From Ciona intestinalis (Eukaryota > Chordata > Ascidiacea > Phlebobranchia > Cionidae), in the NCBI RefSeq assembly GCF_000224145.3, contig NC_020168.2:2429171-2493170 (forward strand): a stretch of 64,000 nt of DNA. The letters are read 5' to 3'. Shown piece after piece: positions 47,201 to 62,300 of this stretch. A program made the position numbers and the translations under genes. The notes beneath the pieces were generated by a model. It ran no database searches and was not told where the DNA came from. It saw only the letters and a program-made list of their open reading frames with translations. Within the stretch, counting starts at the first letter, position 1; the number at the start of each line of letters is the position of its first letter.

Positions 47201-49345
47201 GCATTAATTTTTTTTCCAAATTAGAATGACATTTGGTCCGATCTTCGGGGCATGCGCAGTGAAGTCGCCGCGCAATAGCGCCTGATCCAAATTTAACAGC
47301 CGGCCAAAAAATATTACAACACCGAGGACCTTTTTGTATCGAGCCTCATGTGTCTTATTTATTGTTTTAAGTTCATAATCATACGTCTTTTCGGTGTTAA
47401 GTTTGTAGATTGTACGCTATTGAATCAATAATTAAGAAAGCCTATACACCATACAGTAATCTGGTCTGTAGCGGTGAGCCGTTAGAGCAGCGTCGAAAAC
47501 TCACTTTGCGCAACACCTCTTACCTTTCAATGGGAAGTTTAATTGCTGACACTGCGTCTTGTTTCTATCTTCATTCTGTTGATGGGTGAAAAGCGGGGAG
47601 CACAGGTTGTCGGTACCACACGCTTCCGCGCAAGGAGCTAGGTGTTTCTAGTAAAGAAGAATGACAAAAACGATAAGAACACACACGGCCTATACTAGAG
47701 ATACCTACTAGAGAGATCTCTAGTAGGCCGTGGAACACAGTATAAAAATAGCACATGATTGAAGAATGAATAAATTTAACTAATTTACAACGACAGTCGT
47801 TTTGATACGTGTCTACCATGTATATACCCGTTTACGAGTTATAATATAACTCAGCGCTGGGTAATGATTTTCGCGAAATATTTACAATAGATGAAGCAAT
47901 TGCCGTTGAATAATTTGCTCAAGAACACACACGCACACAGCAGAGGTACAGAAGCGTTGATCCCCGATGAAATTCCAAAAGTAAATATACGACAGCGCAA
48001 AACATAAAATCATCTCCCATGCGCATATATCGAAATAATATAGTAGGATGGGGGAAGACGGGACACCTTTAGCATATAATATCCGAATACCCTGACTGTG
48101 TTTTAGACAATTAACAACGGTATATGGGAGTCAAGGGATGACGGTTTTATATTTTTTTTATTTTTTTGTGTCTTACAAAATGGGAAAATAAAATAGAATG
48201 AAACGGTGTCCCATATTCCCCCACCCTCATATAATTAGGAAGTTTATAGGCTGTAACCTTACCAATCTATCGACCAGGATAAATGCATCTCGGCTGTAAT
48301 AACGCGACTCTTCCTTCCTAATAAGACCTTTGATCACTGGGATCCATCCAGCTTCTTTCTGGATCCATTCGAATGGTTTCGGGTTTAGCGACTTTCGGCT
48401 CACGTAGTTGAGTTCGCAAGTATAGTCGTTGTGGTGGAAGTTAAACGACATACATCTGCAGTAAAAATTATCCGTTTTAGTCGTTTTATTCGGCGACATA
48501 ATACACCAATGTATCCATAAATAAACAACAACAGAACAGTTTGGTTTTAAATCTTGTATACGCCCTGGCCTACTTGAATTTTATTAGTCAGACATAAATT
48601 TAACAAATAGTTTCACAGTAAGACATAAATTAAAGAAATATATTAACGGTAAAACTAACTTTTTGTGTTAAGGATGTCAGTAACATCTTTATAATTCTAA
48701 GAAAAAATATAAAAGGAGCAAAATAAATTAGCTATCTGGTTTATTATTGTAAAGCTACTGCGCCTACATGTCGGAACATTGGTACGCAAAATCAATCTGC
48801 CAGAAGAGCTTTAATGAATTTTTTACGTCCGCGGCACAAGCAGTGTAGGCACAAGTGTGATATAAAGTTGAGTGGGGAAGATAGGACACCGTTGTATTCT
48901 ATTTCTCGTCCCATTTGTTAATAAACAAAAAACATTAAAAAAATTATAAAACCTGTACAACTTTCATCATCCGTTTAAGTTAATTGTTCAAAACACGATC
49001 AGAATATTGGGATATTATATGCTAAAGGTGTACCATCCTACCCCACAGGACTATATCATTTTTTAAATAATAAATATGGTCGAATGTTAGTTACTTCTTC
49101 AGTAAGGGAATACATGGATACCTGTTATCCTTGAAGCAAGTCAGCGAGCACTGGTATACGAAGTAGGAGGGGAAAGTACGGTAGGTGAATCCAGACAAAT
49201 AAAATCCAACGTCGCTGACATCTGCATCGGAATTGTTCGACCACGAGTGGTAAGGTTGTTGTGTATTGTGCAGGGCAGAGTTAGAAGCATTACATACGAT
49301 AGCCTCAACTACTCTATACGATAGCATTACAAATAGTACCAACAT
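41299..49345 (-). CDS. Secreted PAN-TSP1-(half-SRCR/C-type lectin)x5 protein
   Basis: My 23-exon model has phases adding exactly to 1199 residues. Exons: 49345-49122, 48455-48263, 47647-47524, 46669-46505, 46334-46170, 46064-45973, 45587-45480, 45320-45203, 45142-44998, 44903-44645, 44590-44494, 44414-44270, 44201-43943, 43882-43771, 43714-43567, 43446-43194, 42960-42867, 42761-42614, 42551-42302, 42244-42130, 41743-41596, 41536-41299 (TGA). Order: signal peptide ([14 protein letters not shown]), PAN/apple domain ([25 protein letters not shown]), a Cys-rich stretch ([12 protein letters not shown]), two TSP1 repeats ([28 protein letters not shown]), a linker, then five modules. Each module is a ~30-residue four-Cys motif like the end of an SRCR domain ([16 protein letters not shown]) plus one C-type lectin domain ([21 protein letters not shown]). 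None shows an intact EPN or QPD sugar motif. It is probably a secreted recognition or immune protein; the ligand is unknown. The 92-base exon at 46064 is the least certain. Confidence 0.8.
41950..42065 (-). mobile_element. SINE tail fragment in the lectin gene
   Basis: 'gaatgtaacttactttg', 'gtcgttataacacgggtgtt' and 'gccagcttatgagttatc' match the tail half of the tRNA-derived SINE; the head is absent. It lies in the intron of the fifth module. Confidence 0.65.
45640..45935 (-). mobile_element. Old full-length SINE in the lectin gene
   Basis: From 'gacaaatgtaacttgcttta' to 'aacccctgtgctatgg', with the same block order as the copies at 49632 and 56371 but many changes. The tRNA-like head is at the right end, so it reads on the minus strand. 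Confidence 0.65.
47456..47502 (+). repeat. Short dispersed repeat with tRNA-like core
   Basis: 'atctggtctgtagcggtgag' then 'ccgttagagcagcgtcgaaa' matches 9336-9380 ('actggtctg', 'aagcggt', 'ggttagagcagcgtcc') including the preceding 'aagcct'. The core resembles a Pol III A box. The family is unknown; only two copies are in the window. Confidence 0.45.
47684..47732. repeat. Nested palindrome
   Basis: 'ctactagaga' 'ga' 'tctctagtag' is a perfect 10+10 inverted repeat. It is set inside a larger one formed by 'cacggcctatactagag' on the left and 'ctctagtaggccgtg' on the right. It lies in an intron of the lectin gene (5' of the exon at 47647). It could be the footprint of a small palindromic element. 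Confidence 0.7.
48040..48230. mobile_element. MITE, 'gtgggggaagatgggac' family, copy 7 (reverse orientation)
   Basis: Ends 'tagtaggatgggggaagacg' and 'gtcccatattcccccaccct'. The internal blocks appear reverse-complemented relative to copy 1 ('tttagcatataatatccga', 'ttagacaattaacaacgg'), so the copy is inserted the other way round. Confidence 0.8.
48866..49050. mobile_element. MITE, 'gtgggggaagatgggac' family, copy 8
   Basis: Ends 'gagtggggaagataggac' and 'taccatcctaccccac'; interior 'tatttctcgtcccatttgtt' and 'gatattatatgctaaag'. It lies in the first intron of the lectin gene, 70 bases from exon 1. Confidence 0.78.
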
Positions 49346-50361
49346 TTTGCATCACAAAAAGGTTAGTTCTTATGTTCCAGCGCAGTATACGTATTTATAT
49401 GAAACTAAAACTCAAGTTCCTATTTAAACTGTAAATATAGAAACGACATTAATAATTTATTACTATAATAATACGTTTACATGCTATTTGTATGTGTGTA
49501 TTTCAACATCATTCTTAATTCCTAAAGGTAACAATGAACTTTCGAAACAGGTAATTTTATGTCTGCTTCAACACAATGATCTTTATCGATTCTAAGGACA
49601 CGTAAATTCGATGTAGACAAAGAAACTTGATGAATGAGTGAATGAATAAATGTAACTTACTTTATCCTCGCGTGGGCGGAAAACGATAGTCGTTATAACA
49701 TCACGGCCAGCTTACGTGTTATCATGTATGTTACTTTGTGGGTGATTTTTTCATATATGACTGATAATTTAGACAACCCTTTACTGACCACTGGGTTAAA
49801 GCAATTGCCGTTAAGTGTCTTGCCCAAAGACACATATTCCCCCAATGGTAGCAGCGACGAGCCTTGAACCCATAACCCTTGGGTTCAAGGCAGGCGCGCT
49901 AACCAGTTTGCCACGCCGCCGGTGTTGATAAAAATTCCTTCTTTAAATTTTAACAGCGCAATCGGTATGTTGAGGTTGTCACAAAAAACATCAAACGACA
50001 TATATGTAGACATTATAAAAACGCCCTTTGAAGTTTTTCTTCTTCTGTTTTTAAGTTATAGAAATCTATTTTTAGTGGTTTGTTTCAGTTGTTTGTCAAG
50101 AGATATTTAAAATTGTATCTCTGATTCTCAGAGTTGTGGCGATTAAATAGTATTTGCTCTCTTTATTGAACTAAATCACATCAGCTGTCAGGATTCGGGG
50201 AGTTCCCAACTGATTACGTCACGGCAATCAAAACCATATCTCTTAACAATAGATTAATACAGAATAGGAAGTTCGTAGACTCGCGGTGTATCTGTAACTT
50301 TCCGATAACCCAAAACGCACAAGTTTACCTGTGCCCCTGACGCACGACCGCCGATCTCCTT
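49346..50361. other. Divergent gap between the lectin gene and UMAD1
   Basis: Upstream sequence of both genes, with one complete SINE (49632-49920). The rest is AT-rich. No TATA box or other motif can be assigned with confidence. Confidence 0.45.
49632..49920 (-). mobile_element. tRNA-derived SINE, complete copy
   Basis: Read on the minus strand: a tRNA-like head 'ccggcggcgtggcaaactgg' with A box (TGGCAAACTGG) and, after 'cttgaacccaagggttatgg', the B box GGTTCAAGGCT. The body follows ('gtgtctttgggcaagacact', 'taacggcaattgc'), and the tail ends at 'gttataacgactatcg' with a GAAT-rich 3' end. About 290 bp. The head-body-tail order fits a Pol III SINE. Confidence 0.82.
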
Positions 50362-50988
50362 ATGTTCTTGTTTAAAAAGAAAAATTCTGCCGTTAATGTG
50401 ACCGCATGTGAAGCTCGCGACAATGAGCGCGAGGAAGACGGATTCGTGTTAGTTGGGGAGACCAGCGATGAAAAGTCGACGGTAAAACCAAATAACCCCG
50501 TTAACCATGAACCACCACCAAAATACGAGGTATGCCAACAGCAGTCAACACATTAATTAATATATATAAGTTGTTATTTCTTTACAGGCAATTAACGTTT
50601 TACATGACACTTAAACTTTAAAACAATCAATTGTCAATTGTTAATAACCTGTAGTACTAAAGACATGTTTTTTAAACAGAAACTTAACGAAGTCTCTACT
50701 TCGAGCGGAAGTTATAAAGCTGAACAACGTACACCACAACCTGAACAATGTAATCAAACCAATCCAACCCCAAATGTTATTTCCACCCATCAACCTACCC
50801 ACCACAGTGGCAAACATGACAGTTCTTTTGCAATTCAGGATATTCCCTTTCGATTTGCAGGCTCTGTCCAAGTCGCTGCCAATCTTAGGCTTCAAACATG
50901 GGATATAAGTGATGTGATGCCAAACGTGTGGAGTGACTTGTCAGAGTATAGTTATGATTTTACAATGGAATATAATGTTCTTGAATGA
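50362..50988 (+). CDS. UMAD1: UBAP1-MVB12-associated domain protein 1
   Basis: Two exons, 50362-50529 and 50680-50988, encode 158 residues. The N terminus MFLFKKKNSAV and the acidic EEDGFVLVGETSDEKS match the start of vertebrate UMAD1 (DGFVLLGDTTDE). The C terminus is a UMA domain: IPFRFAGSVQVAANL then WSDLSEYSYDFTMEYNVL. UMA domains contact the ESCRT-I core in UBAP1 and MVB12 proteins, so a role in ESCRT-dependent sorting is inferred. The middle is Gln/Pro/His-rich and probably disordered. Small size and two-exon build fit the family. Confidence 0.88.
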
Positions 50989-51410
50989 AACATTTTTGTA
51001 TCTTTTTAATGTAGAGGCAGAATTATTTTATTAGTGCAATAGTGTTAAGTCTAATTGGACTAACAGTATTGCCGATCCAGAAATAAGTTTTAAATATGGG
51101 GTGCACCTGCATTTTTTTATGTATATACATATTTACATGTGTTTGTTTAAAATTGGAAATTGGGATAGTATCTATTTATAATAGATATGTATCTTTTTTC
51201 ATTGTTTTGCAACCACATAATGTTACTGCTATGCAATTTAACCAATGGTTGTCAAGTTTGTTTTTTATTGTACAAACTACAAACATTAAGTATGAAACTA
51301 TAAATAAAAAGTACAAAATCAAGAATGCTTAGTGCCATATTAAATGTAGAAACTTTTTAGTGTATAGATGTAATAATTATATAAGAAATATAAGAAATTC
51401 TTTGCCAGTA
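50989..51410. promoter_or_regulatory. Convergent 3' ends with interlocked poly(A) signals
   Basis: A plus-strand AATAAA for UMAD1 is at 51303-51308. A minus-strand AATAAA (TTTATT on the plus strand) suited to FIGNL1 is at 51264-51269. Because each lies beyond the other, the two mRNAs should overlap at their 3' ends by several tens of bases. Confidence 0.55.
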
Positions 51411-55447
<4,037 letters not shown>

Positions 55448-56317
55448 TTCTTAATTCATGTTTACATCAATGTTTACGATTTTTTATTTCGCGCGATTGT
55501 TACGCATGATCAGTTTTTGGGGAATTCCGCAACAAATGAAAAAGCCTATTGTGGGGAATAAATCATAGAAGGGCCCCAAGTTTGACAAGTAGTTTTGTAA
55601 TACTACCAGGGCAAAAAGCAAATAGATTCGGAACGGTGGATAATAACGTAGAGAAAATTATTTTAAATTTTAAATTTGCGGAACTGTATTTCATGTTAAC
55701 ACTTTTATTTATACGCCTTAATATGTTTATATATACTATACTTATTATCATATTGTTTTCCAAAGAAATCAAAAGATTTTGCACGCTGAAGACGTCGCGA
55801 AAATGTCAGAGGATAAAAGTTTATGATTTTTATGAAATGTACAAATCGCCGAAAATAATCCGCTTTCTGTTTGTTTGTGAAGTTCTTAGGTCACCGAACT
55901 TGGATTAAACAGTGTAGGGCGTTGATAATATGCTCTTTCTCAAAGGATAATTATAAATTTCGTTTGTGGCAGACACTGTAGAACTAGAATATTCAATGAA
56001 TTGCGTATTAATGTGTTTACACGGGGTGTGGTAATGTATGTTCCAATTACGTTCGGATTTTTTTGTTCTCATAAAAGTTTTTCCATTTGTCTGGTGTTTC
56101 AATATTGTTTAAAGTGTTTGTGGGTTAAGCATAATCGACATTGCTGCCGATTAAACGTGTAGGATAAAACCTGTAAAGGTTGTTATGTAATATCAAAATA
56201 TAGACAGTTGCTGTAATGATGTACGTGCCTGCATATATAGTTGATTTGTTTTCTAAAATTATTTAGAACTGTTAGTACCAACAAGTAGCTTAAAAGCTTA
56301 TTTATTGATGAACGAAT
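55448..56317. other. Divergent gap between FIGNL1 and the PIP5 kinase
   Basis: Upstream regions of both genes. An open stretch of 119 codons (55549-55908, plus strand) shows no protein-like features and is probably chance. No repeat ends or promoter elements can be named with confidence. Confidence 0.4.
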
Positions 56318-59300
56318 ATGGCAACAAAAGAAGAACCAACTTCAAACCCTGTTAATCCGGGAAAGCCAGGTATGAATGAATGAATGTAACTTTATCCTCG
56401 CGTGGTCGGAAAACGACAGTCGTTATCACACGGGTTTAACACCTCGTGCCAGCTTACAAGTTACCATGTATGTTACTTTGTAGGTGATTATTTTTTGGGA
56501 GATTTTTTCACTTTTTTATGTATGGCTGATAATTTGGATAACCCATTAGTGACCACTGAGTTTGAGCAATTGCCGTTAAGTGTCTTGCCCAAGGACACAT
56601 ACGCTTAGAATGGTAGCAGCGTCGAGCCTTAAACCCATTACCTCTGGGTTACAGGCAGGTGCGCTAACCAATATGCCACGGCGCCGGACGTGTTAAGTTT
56701 TTAATGATTTATAAATGTTGCTATAAATGTAAGCGTTAGTTTTTAGGTAATGGCACTATAATAACCCAAAGCTTTCTTTTCAGTTGATGATCCATCCAAA
56801 GACATTGTACCGGTATGTTGTATTTGCTTTTCATGTAATACTACTTTTATAAATGTATTATTTCCCTAGCTTATACCTAGCTTATAAATTCCAAGCCGAC
56901 TTTTTTATTAATACTTTACTTGATCGCATTAATGAAAAAGAAAAATATCTAACTTGATTTTGAGGACTTGTATGCTAAATAATCAAAAAGACAATTGCTA
57001 TTAGGATGCAGTGAATCCTTGTGTAAATCCCTATTATTTAGTAATAAACATGCAGTTTGGCTGAGGAAAACATTGTTAATATAAAGCAGTGCTACTTATG
57101 GAATATACTTGGGTTGTTTTTACTCCCTGTTGTCCTGTTTGATAGGCAAACTATGACAAATGTAATGTGATAGTCAAAGTGCAAGAGCGTTCCGCATACC
57201 CCAAATATTTAGGAAATCGGTGCGAATGGTGTGTTGTTTTTAACTTTTTATGTAAATAAAGAAACCTGTATCATTAATACAGTATTTTACCTACAGCATA
57301 CTAAATATATAGCCAAGCATTTTTTTATTTTCTCTAATTCCTCAAAATTTCTATAGTGTGACTGCATGATCAATCTAATCATCACTTGAATTTTAGGAAA
57401 CTGCTGTAGTGACCAAAGTTACACAAAAGAAAATTGGTCATAGGCGTGTGGATGCATCAACTGGTCAAACAACATATAAAAAGGTAACATGGTTGTTTTG
57501 TATTAAAATCTAAAAGATTTTTGTGTTAGTGTATGACTTTAGATTGTATCAGCGATCGACGCAAAGTTTTGTACACATGCACACAAACGAAGTTCAGTTT
57601 AGATCTATCAAAACTTTTTTGCCAACTTTAAACGCATCATATTTGTTTATAAAAAAATTATTGAATGCCAGCATATACAGTAGGCTGTTGTACTTGTGTA
57701 ATACATAAAAGTAGCAAATTCAAAAATTGGAAGAACGGTGCCATGCCGCAGGACTATATGCCAGTGGTATCAGCTGTTACTATTAGGCCTATTATGTATG
57801 TTTTCTTCTATGAAGTAAATGGATGATTTCCTTGTAACATATAACACATATTGGTCCAACCCACATAGACTATCACGATTTATAAAAATTCTAATTCTAC
57901 TTATTTAGACTCCATCCTCTGCATTAAGTGGAAGCATACAGCTTGCCATCAGTCATACTGTGGCTGGGCTAAGTTCAAAACCAGAACGTGATGTTTTAAT
58001 GCAAGATTTCCAAGTTGTAGAAACCATTGTATTTCCCAGGTTGGTGCATGGCTTGTTTGCCTCTCATTTTCTTGGAAGCTCACCAACTCAGCAGCTGTAT
58101 AATATATATTTATATCTGGAACACAAAATACAAGGATTCAGCCTGTGCAGAATTTTATGGCTTTGTATTATTTACAGCGAAGGGTCAAACTTGACTCCTG
58201 CACATCATTTTGGAGAATTCACGTTCAGGACGTACGCTCCTACTGCATTCCGATACTTTCGTGATTTATTTGGGATTCGACCAGATGATTATATGGTGAG
58301 CATTAAACAATCTCTGTCACATAAATTTTGTAAATAGGTATAATAGACTAAAAATATAATATTGGTAGGTCAAACATTTGGTTTGGTTCACAAGGTTTTA
58401 TTTACACAAAGAATTGTTTTTTGTTCATTTAGAATAAATACAGCTGTAAATTTCTTTGTTAACTATCTTCCTGTTTATTAAATAAGGTGTACAGACATTT
58501 GTGTTTTTCAAAGCTCATTTATATGATGCGTTATTGCGAGCGTTCATGTGTAATGAAACAGCAATGCAATTGCATGAGTCATTGAATATAATTATTATTG
58601 CTGCTCCTTTATCAAAATAAATGTGGTTTATTGTATATTACTTTGAAAGGAGTTAAAGACAACATTGTTGTATTTAATGTTTACATTTATTGTGAACACA
58701 ATATTAAAATAACACTTGGATATTTTGTTTGTTCCTTATTGCTGAAAAAATACAGATGACAATATTTATTTTGTAAATTAGTTTGTAAGGACATACAAAC
58801 AATGTAATAGACCAATATTTCAATTTTCGTATTAATTTGGTTTTGTTACTGTAGTGAAGTAGCCTACTTGGTGCTCATTTAAAACAGCTTGCAATTCACT
58901 ATTGATTGTACCTAATCATCCATTATGAAATTGCTTTTAACTACCTCTACCACTCGAGAAGTGCACCAAATATTGCAGTGCCTTGTGCTATAATATCCAA
59001 TTAACCATTCAATACTGTGTGTAGACCATACAATCTGGACCAGCTTTTTCGTATATACACCTAAGTACCTAACATGTTTTTATTTGTTTTAAAATACTGG
59101 CTAAACTGCTTATAAATTCCCAAGCTGTTACATGATTCCTTCATTTTAATTTTTAACGACCCAGTTGTTGAATAATGACACCACTTGTATTATAGTGTGT
59201 TTGGTTGGTTTGCTATTTCCCCACCCAGCATTGTTGACATTCTTTCACTTCTTTTGTCTTCATCTGTTTTTATTGCAGCGTGTACAACTTATAATCTCTC

Positions 59301-62300
59301 TTCATTGTATGGCATGAAAACAATCCCATACATTTAGCTAAAACCGATATTGTCTCGTATATGTCATATTTAGGAAGATATACCTCCATTTCATTCATAA
59401 GTCTATGCTTTCTATTATGGGAATATTTGTACACCATGGACTTCAGTATTATCTAGCTGTATTAGACATTTGTTCCTTCAACTGTGTACCATATTCTGTT
59501 GCTCAATTCTTACTAGGTCTCCAAAAGTTTTTTTAACTATTTAATAGATAATACGTTGTAAAAATAGTTTTAAATTTATAAGGCTGCGGCATACAGAAGC
59601 ACTATTGAGTTGCTATAAATATTCACACATAAATATGTGTGTGTTTTGGAATCTGAATTCATAAAATGTTTATTTAACATTACATTAAAATAAGTAAAAA
59701 AAATATTTTTCAGCTTTCAATAAGCCGATTACCGCTCCGAGAATTATCGAATCCCGGAGCAAGTGGTTCCCTCTTCTTCGTCACTCATGATGATGAGTTT
59801 ATCATCAAAACTGTCCAACACAAGGAAGCTGAGTTCCTTCAAAAGCTTCTTCCTGGTTATTACATGGTGAGCAAGCACAATTGGCCCCTAAGTACTTAAG
59901 AAATATAATAAGTATAGAAAAAACGTTAGCGGATCTGCATCATTAAGCTTATAACTCACTTTACACTGTACTTTTTATGGTAGGCTACATGCTTGGGTTT
60001 TTTTTCATAAAAATTGTTTTCTTAAAATGTAGGTGATGTTTATTTAGGATAATAAAACTATTTTTTAACTTGCATTTTTACCAGAATCTCGTCCAAAATC
60101 CTCGCACATTGCTTCCAAAGTTTTACGGATTATATAACGTTCAATCTGGTGGAAAAAATATTCGAATGGTTGTTATGAACAATTTATTACCCAGTGTTAT
60201 TAAGGTTAGTCATGAGATATTTCATGCACGGCTCATAGTCTGCACGATGACACATGTTTTAATACTTACTTATTTTGGCAGCTTTCTTTATTTACACGTT
60301 GTCTGATTCTTATAGCGAAGTATTCTTAGCTGGTTTAAATAGATCAATATTTGCCTTTTTTTAATTTGTAAATATACTGCAAAACTTTTTTTTTTTTAAA
60401 TTTGTAAAAATAATGCAGAACTAATTGTGGGTAAATCTTGAACAATTTTATATAAAACCATAATTATTGTTCCATAGACTTTATGTCCTAAATATCATTA
60501 TAATTTTCAACAGATGCATCTTAAGTATGATCTGAAAGGGTCCACGTATAAAAGAAAAGCATCAAAACATGAACGAGCCAAGAAAAACCCGACATACAAA
60601 GACTTAGATTTACTTCAAGATATTCCTGATGGTTTAACATTAGAACCCGACATTCACAACGCACTTATGAAAACTATGCAACGAGATTGCCTTGTTAGTA
60701 ACAAAAATTTGGCTCTTTTTTGTTTATAAAGTTTTGCTTTTTCAAGTTCATGTTTAGTAGAGCTAAAATTTATAGGTTAAATGGGGTAATTGTTCAGCAT
60801 GGCTTTTATTGGTTAGTTTTTAAAATATTTATGTAAACTCATGTCTCGTTGCCTTTGTTTTTTAAACATTCAAAACTAAATATTTTGTAAATTGAATTTG
60901 TTAAGATGTCTATTTCCCACCCTTATAGCTTGGACTTCATGTAATTAACATTGTTCTAATTCTTTCACCAGGTGTTACAGTCTTTTAAAATCATGGACTA
61001 TAGTTTATTACTTGCAATACACAACTTAGATGAGATGGAAAAGGAAATGGCAGCAAAGGTAAGAATCAATACAAACAGCGTTGCGAAGTTCAACCCAGGG
61101 TAAAGAATCAATCAACTATATTTACCTGCTGCGTGCTTTGTTACGTCATGTACTGGCCTTCGCCCGGATAAAATAAAGTTGAACAGTTTTTTTTAACAAA
61201 ATTTGTAATTTGTTTTTTCACTGTAAACATTGATTTAAAATAGATGTAATAAGATTTGGTTTGCATAATACAGATTTGTGTTGCATAATTTTTTTAGCTA
61301 GTAAATACAACTATACCACAAAGCTCAAAAAGCCATCACATTTGCATTGTGAAATGACTTCTTGACCCCTGCATCAAGATATGACTTAATTTTTAACTTC
61401 CTGACAATTCTCCGCATGCCGATGTTAGCGATACAAACATTAGTTAACGACAAATATTGTTTTATTTGAGCAGGGCACTGAAGTAGATGTTGGCTACAGC
61501 AACAAATTAAACCAATTTATTAAACTTGGAACTTTTGCAGCAGACGTAAGTTATTGGCACGTTTTAACATACCTAGAAGAAAAAAGTTTTACACATCTTA
61601 TTAATTATTTTAACCTAACCTGGAGACTACAAAGAAATTTGTTTAACTTAAGCAATTCTATTTTCATATTTTAGCTTGATTCGAAATACACACACAGAAG
61701 AAATAGTTCATCAGATTATAATTCAGATGATACACCGTCCACCTCAGTAGGTAAGCATACACAATCACAGTAAGTAATGCTTATACTCAATATATTGAGA
61801 TTTATCTCGTTAATAGAATAAACACGCCCAAAATTTCAAAAAAGGAAAATAATGATCGTAATTGAAACATCATAAAATAAATTCACTGAAATATTTTTTT
61901 TAATATCTGAAAGAATTCCGAAATGGTTTCTGTCACTATTTGACAACGCCACTTTACTTTGTGTACCTACCACAGGTATGTTTGAAAGATAAAGCTTTAT
62001 TTAACATGTTGTCACAACAGTGAAGAGAATGGTATATATTGAATTAAAAAATCCCCAATTTATATTATGTAATAAAACATGCTGTTTAAATATCTGTTTT
62101 AATATACAACCCTCTTTTAGGAGTTTTGCGTTAAACTTGCACACCAGTTCGATGGCAGATTTATTACAGTATTAAAATTTGGATTAAATTACCAACAGGT
62201 TACAGAGCAGCTCAATCTGTCATGGATTCCACAATGTTGAGAACAAAGTACAGTAAAGACCTTGATCACTGGTAACTACAATATTTCATTAAGACTTGGG

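Noticed and set aside
55549-55908. A 119-codon plus-strand frame between FIGNL1 and the PIP5 kinase
   Set aside because: Composition follows the AT-rich DNA (Phe/Ile/Lys/Leu), no domain is seen, and there is no splice or promoter context.
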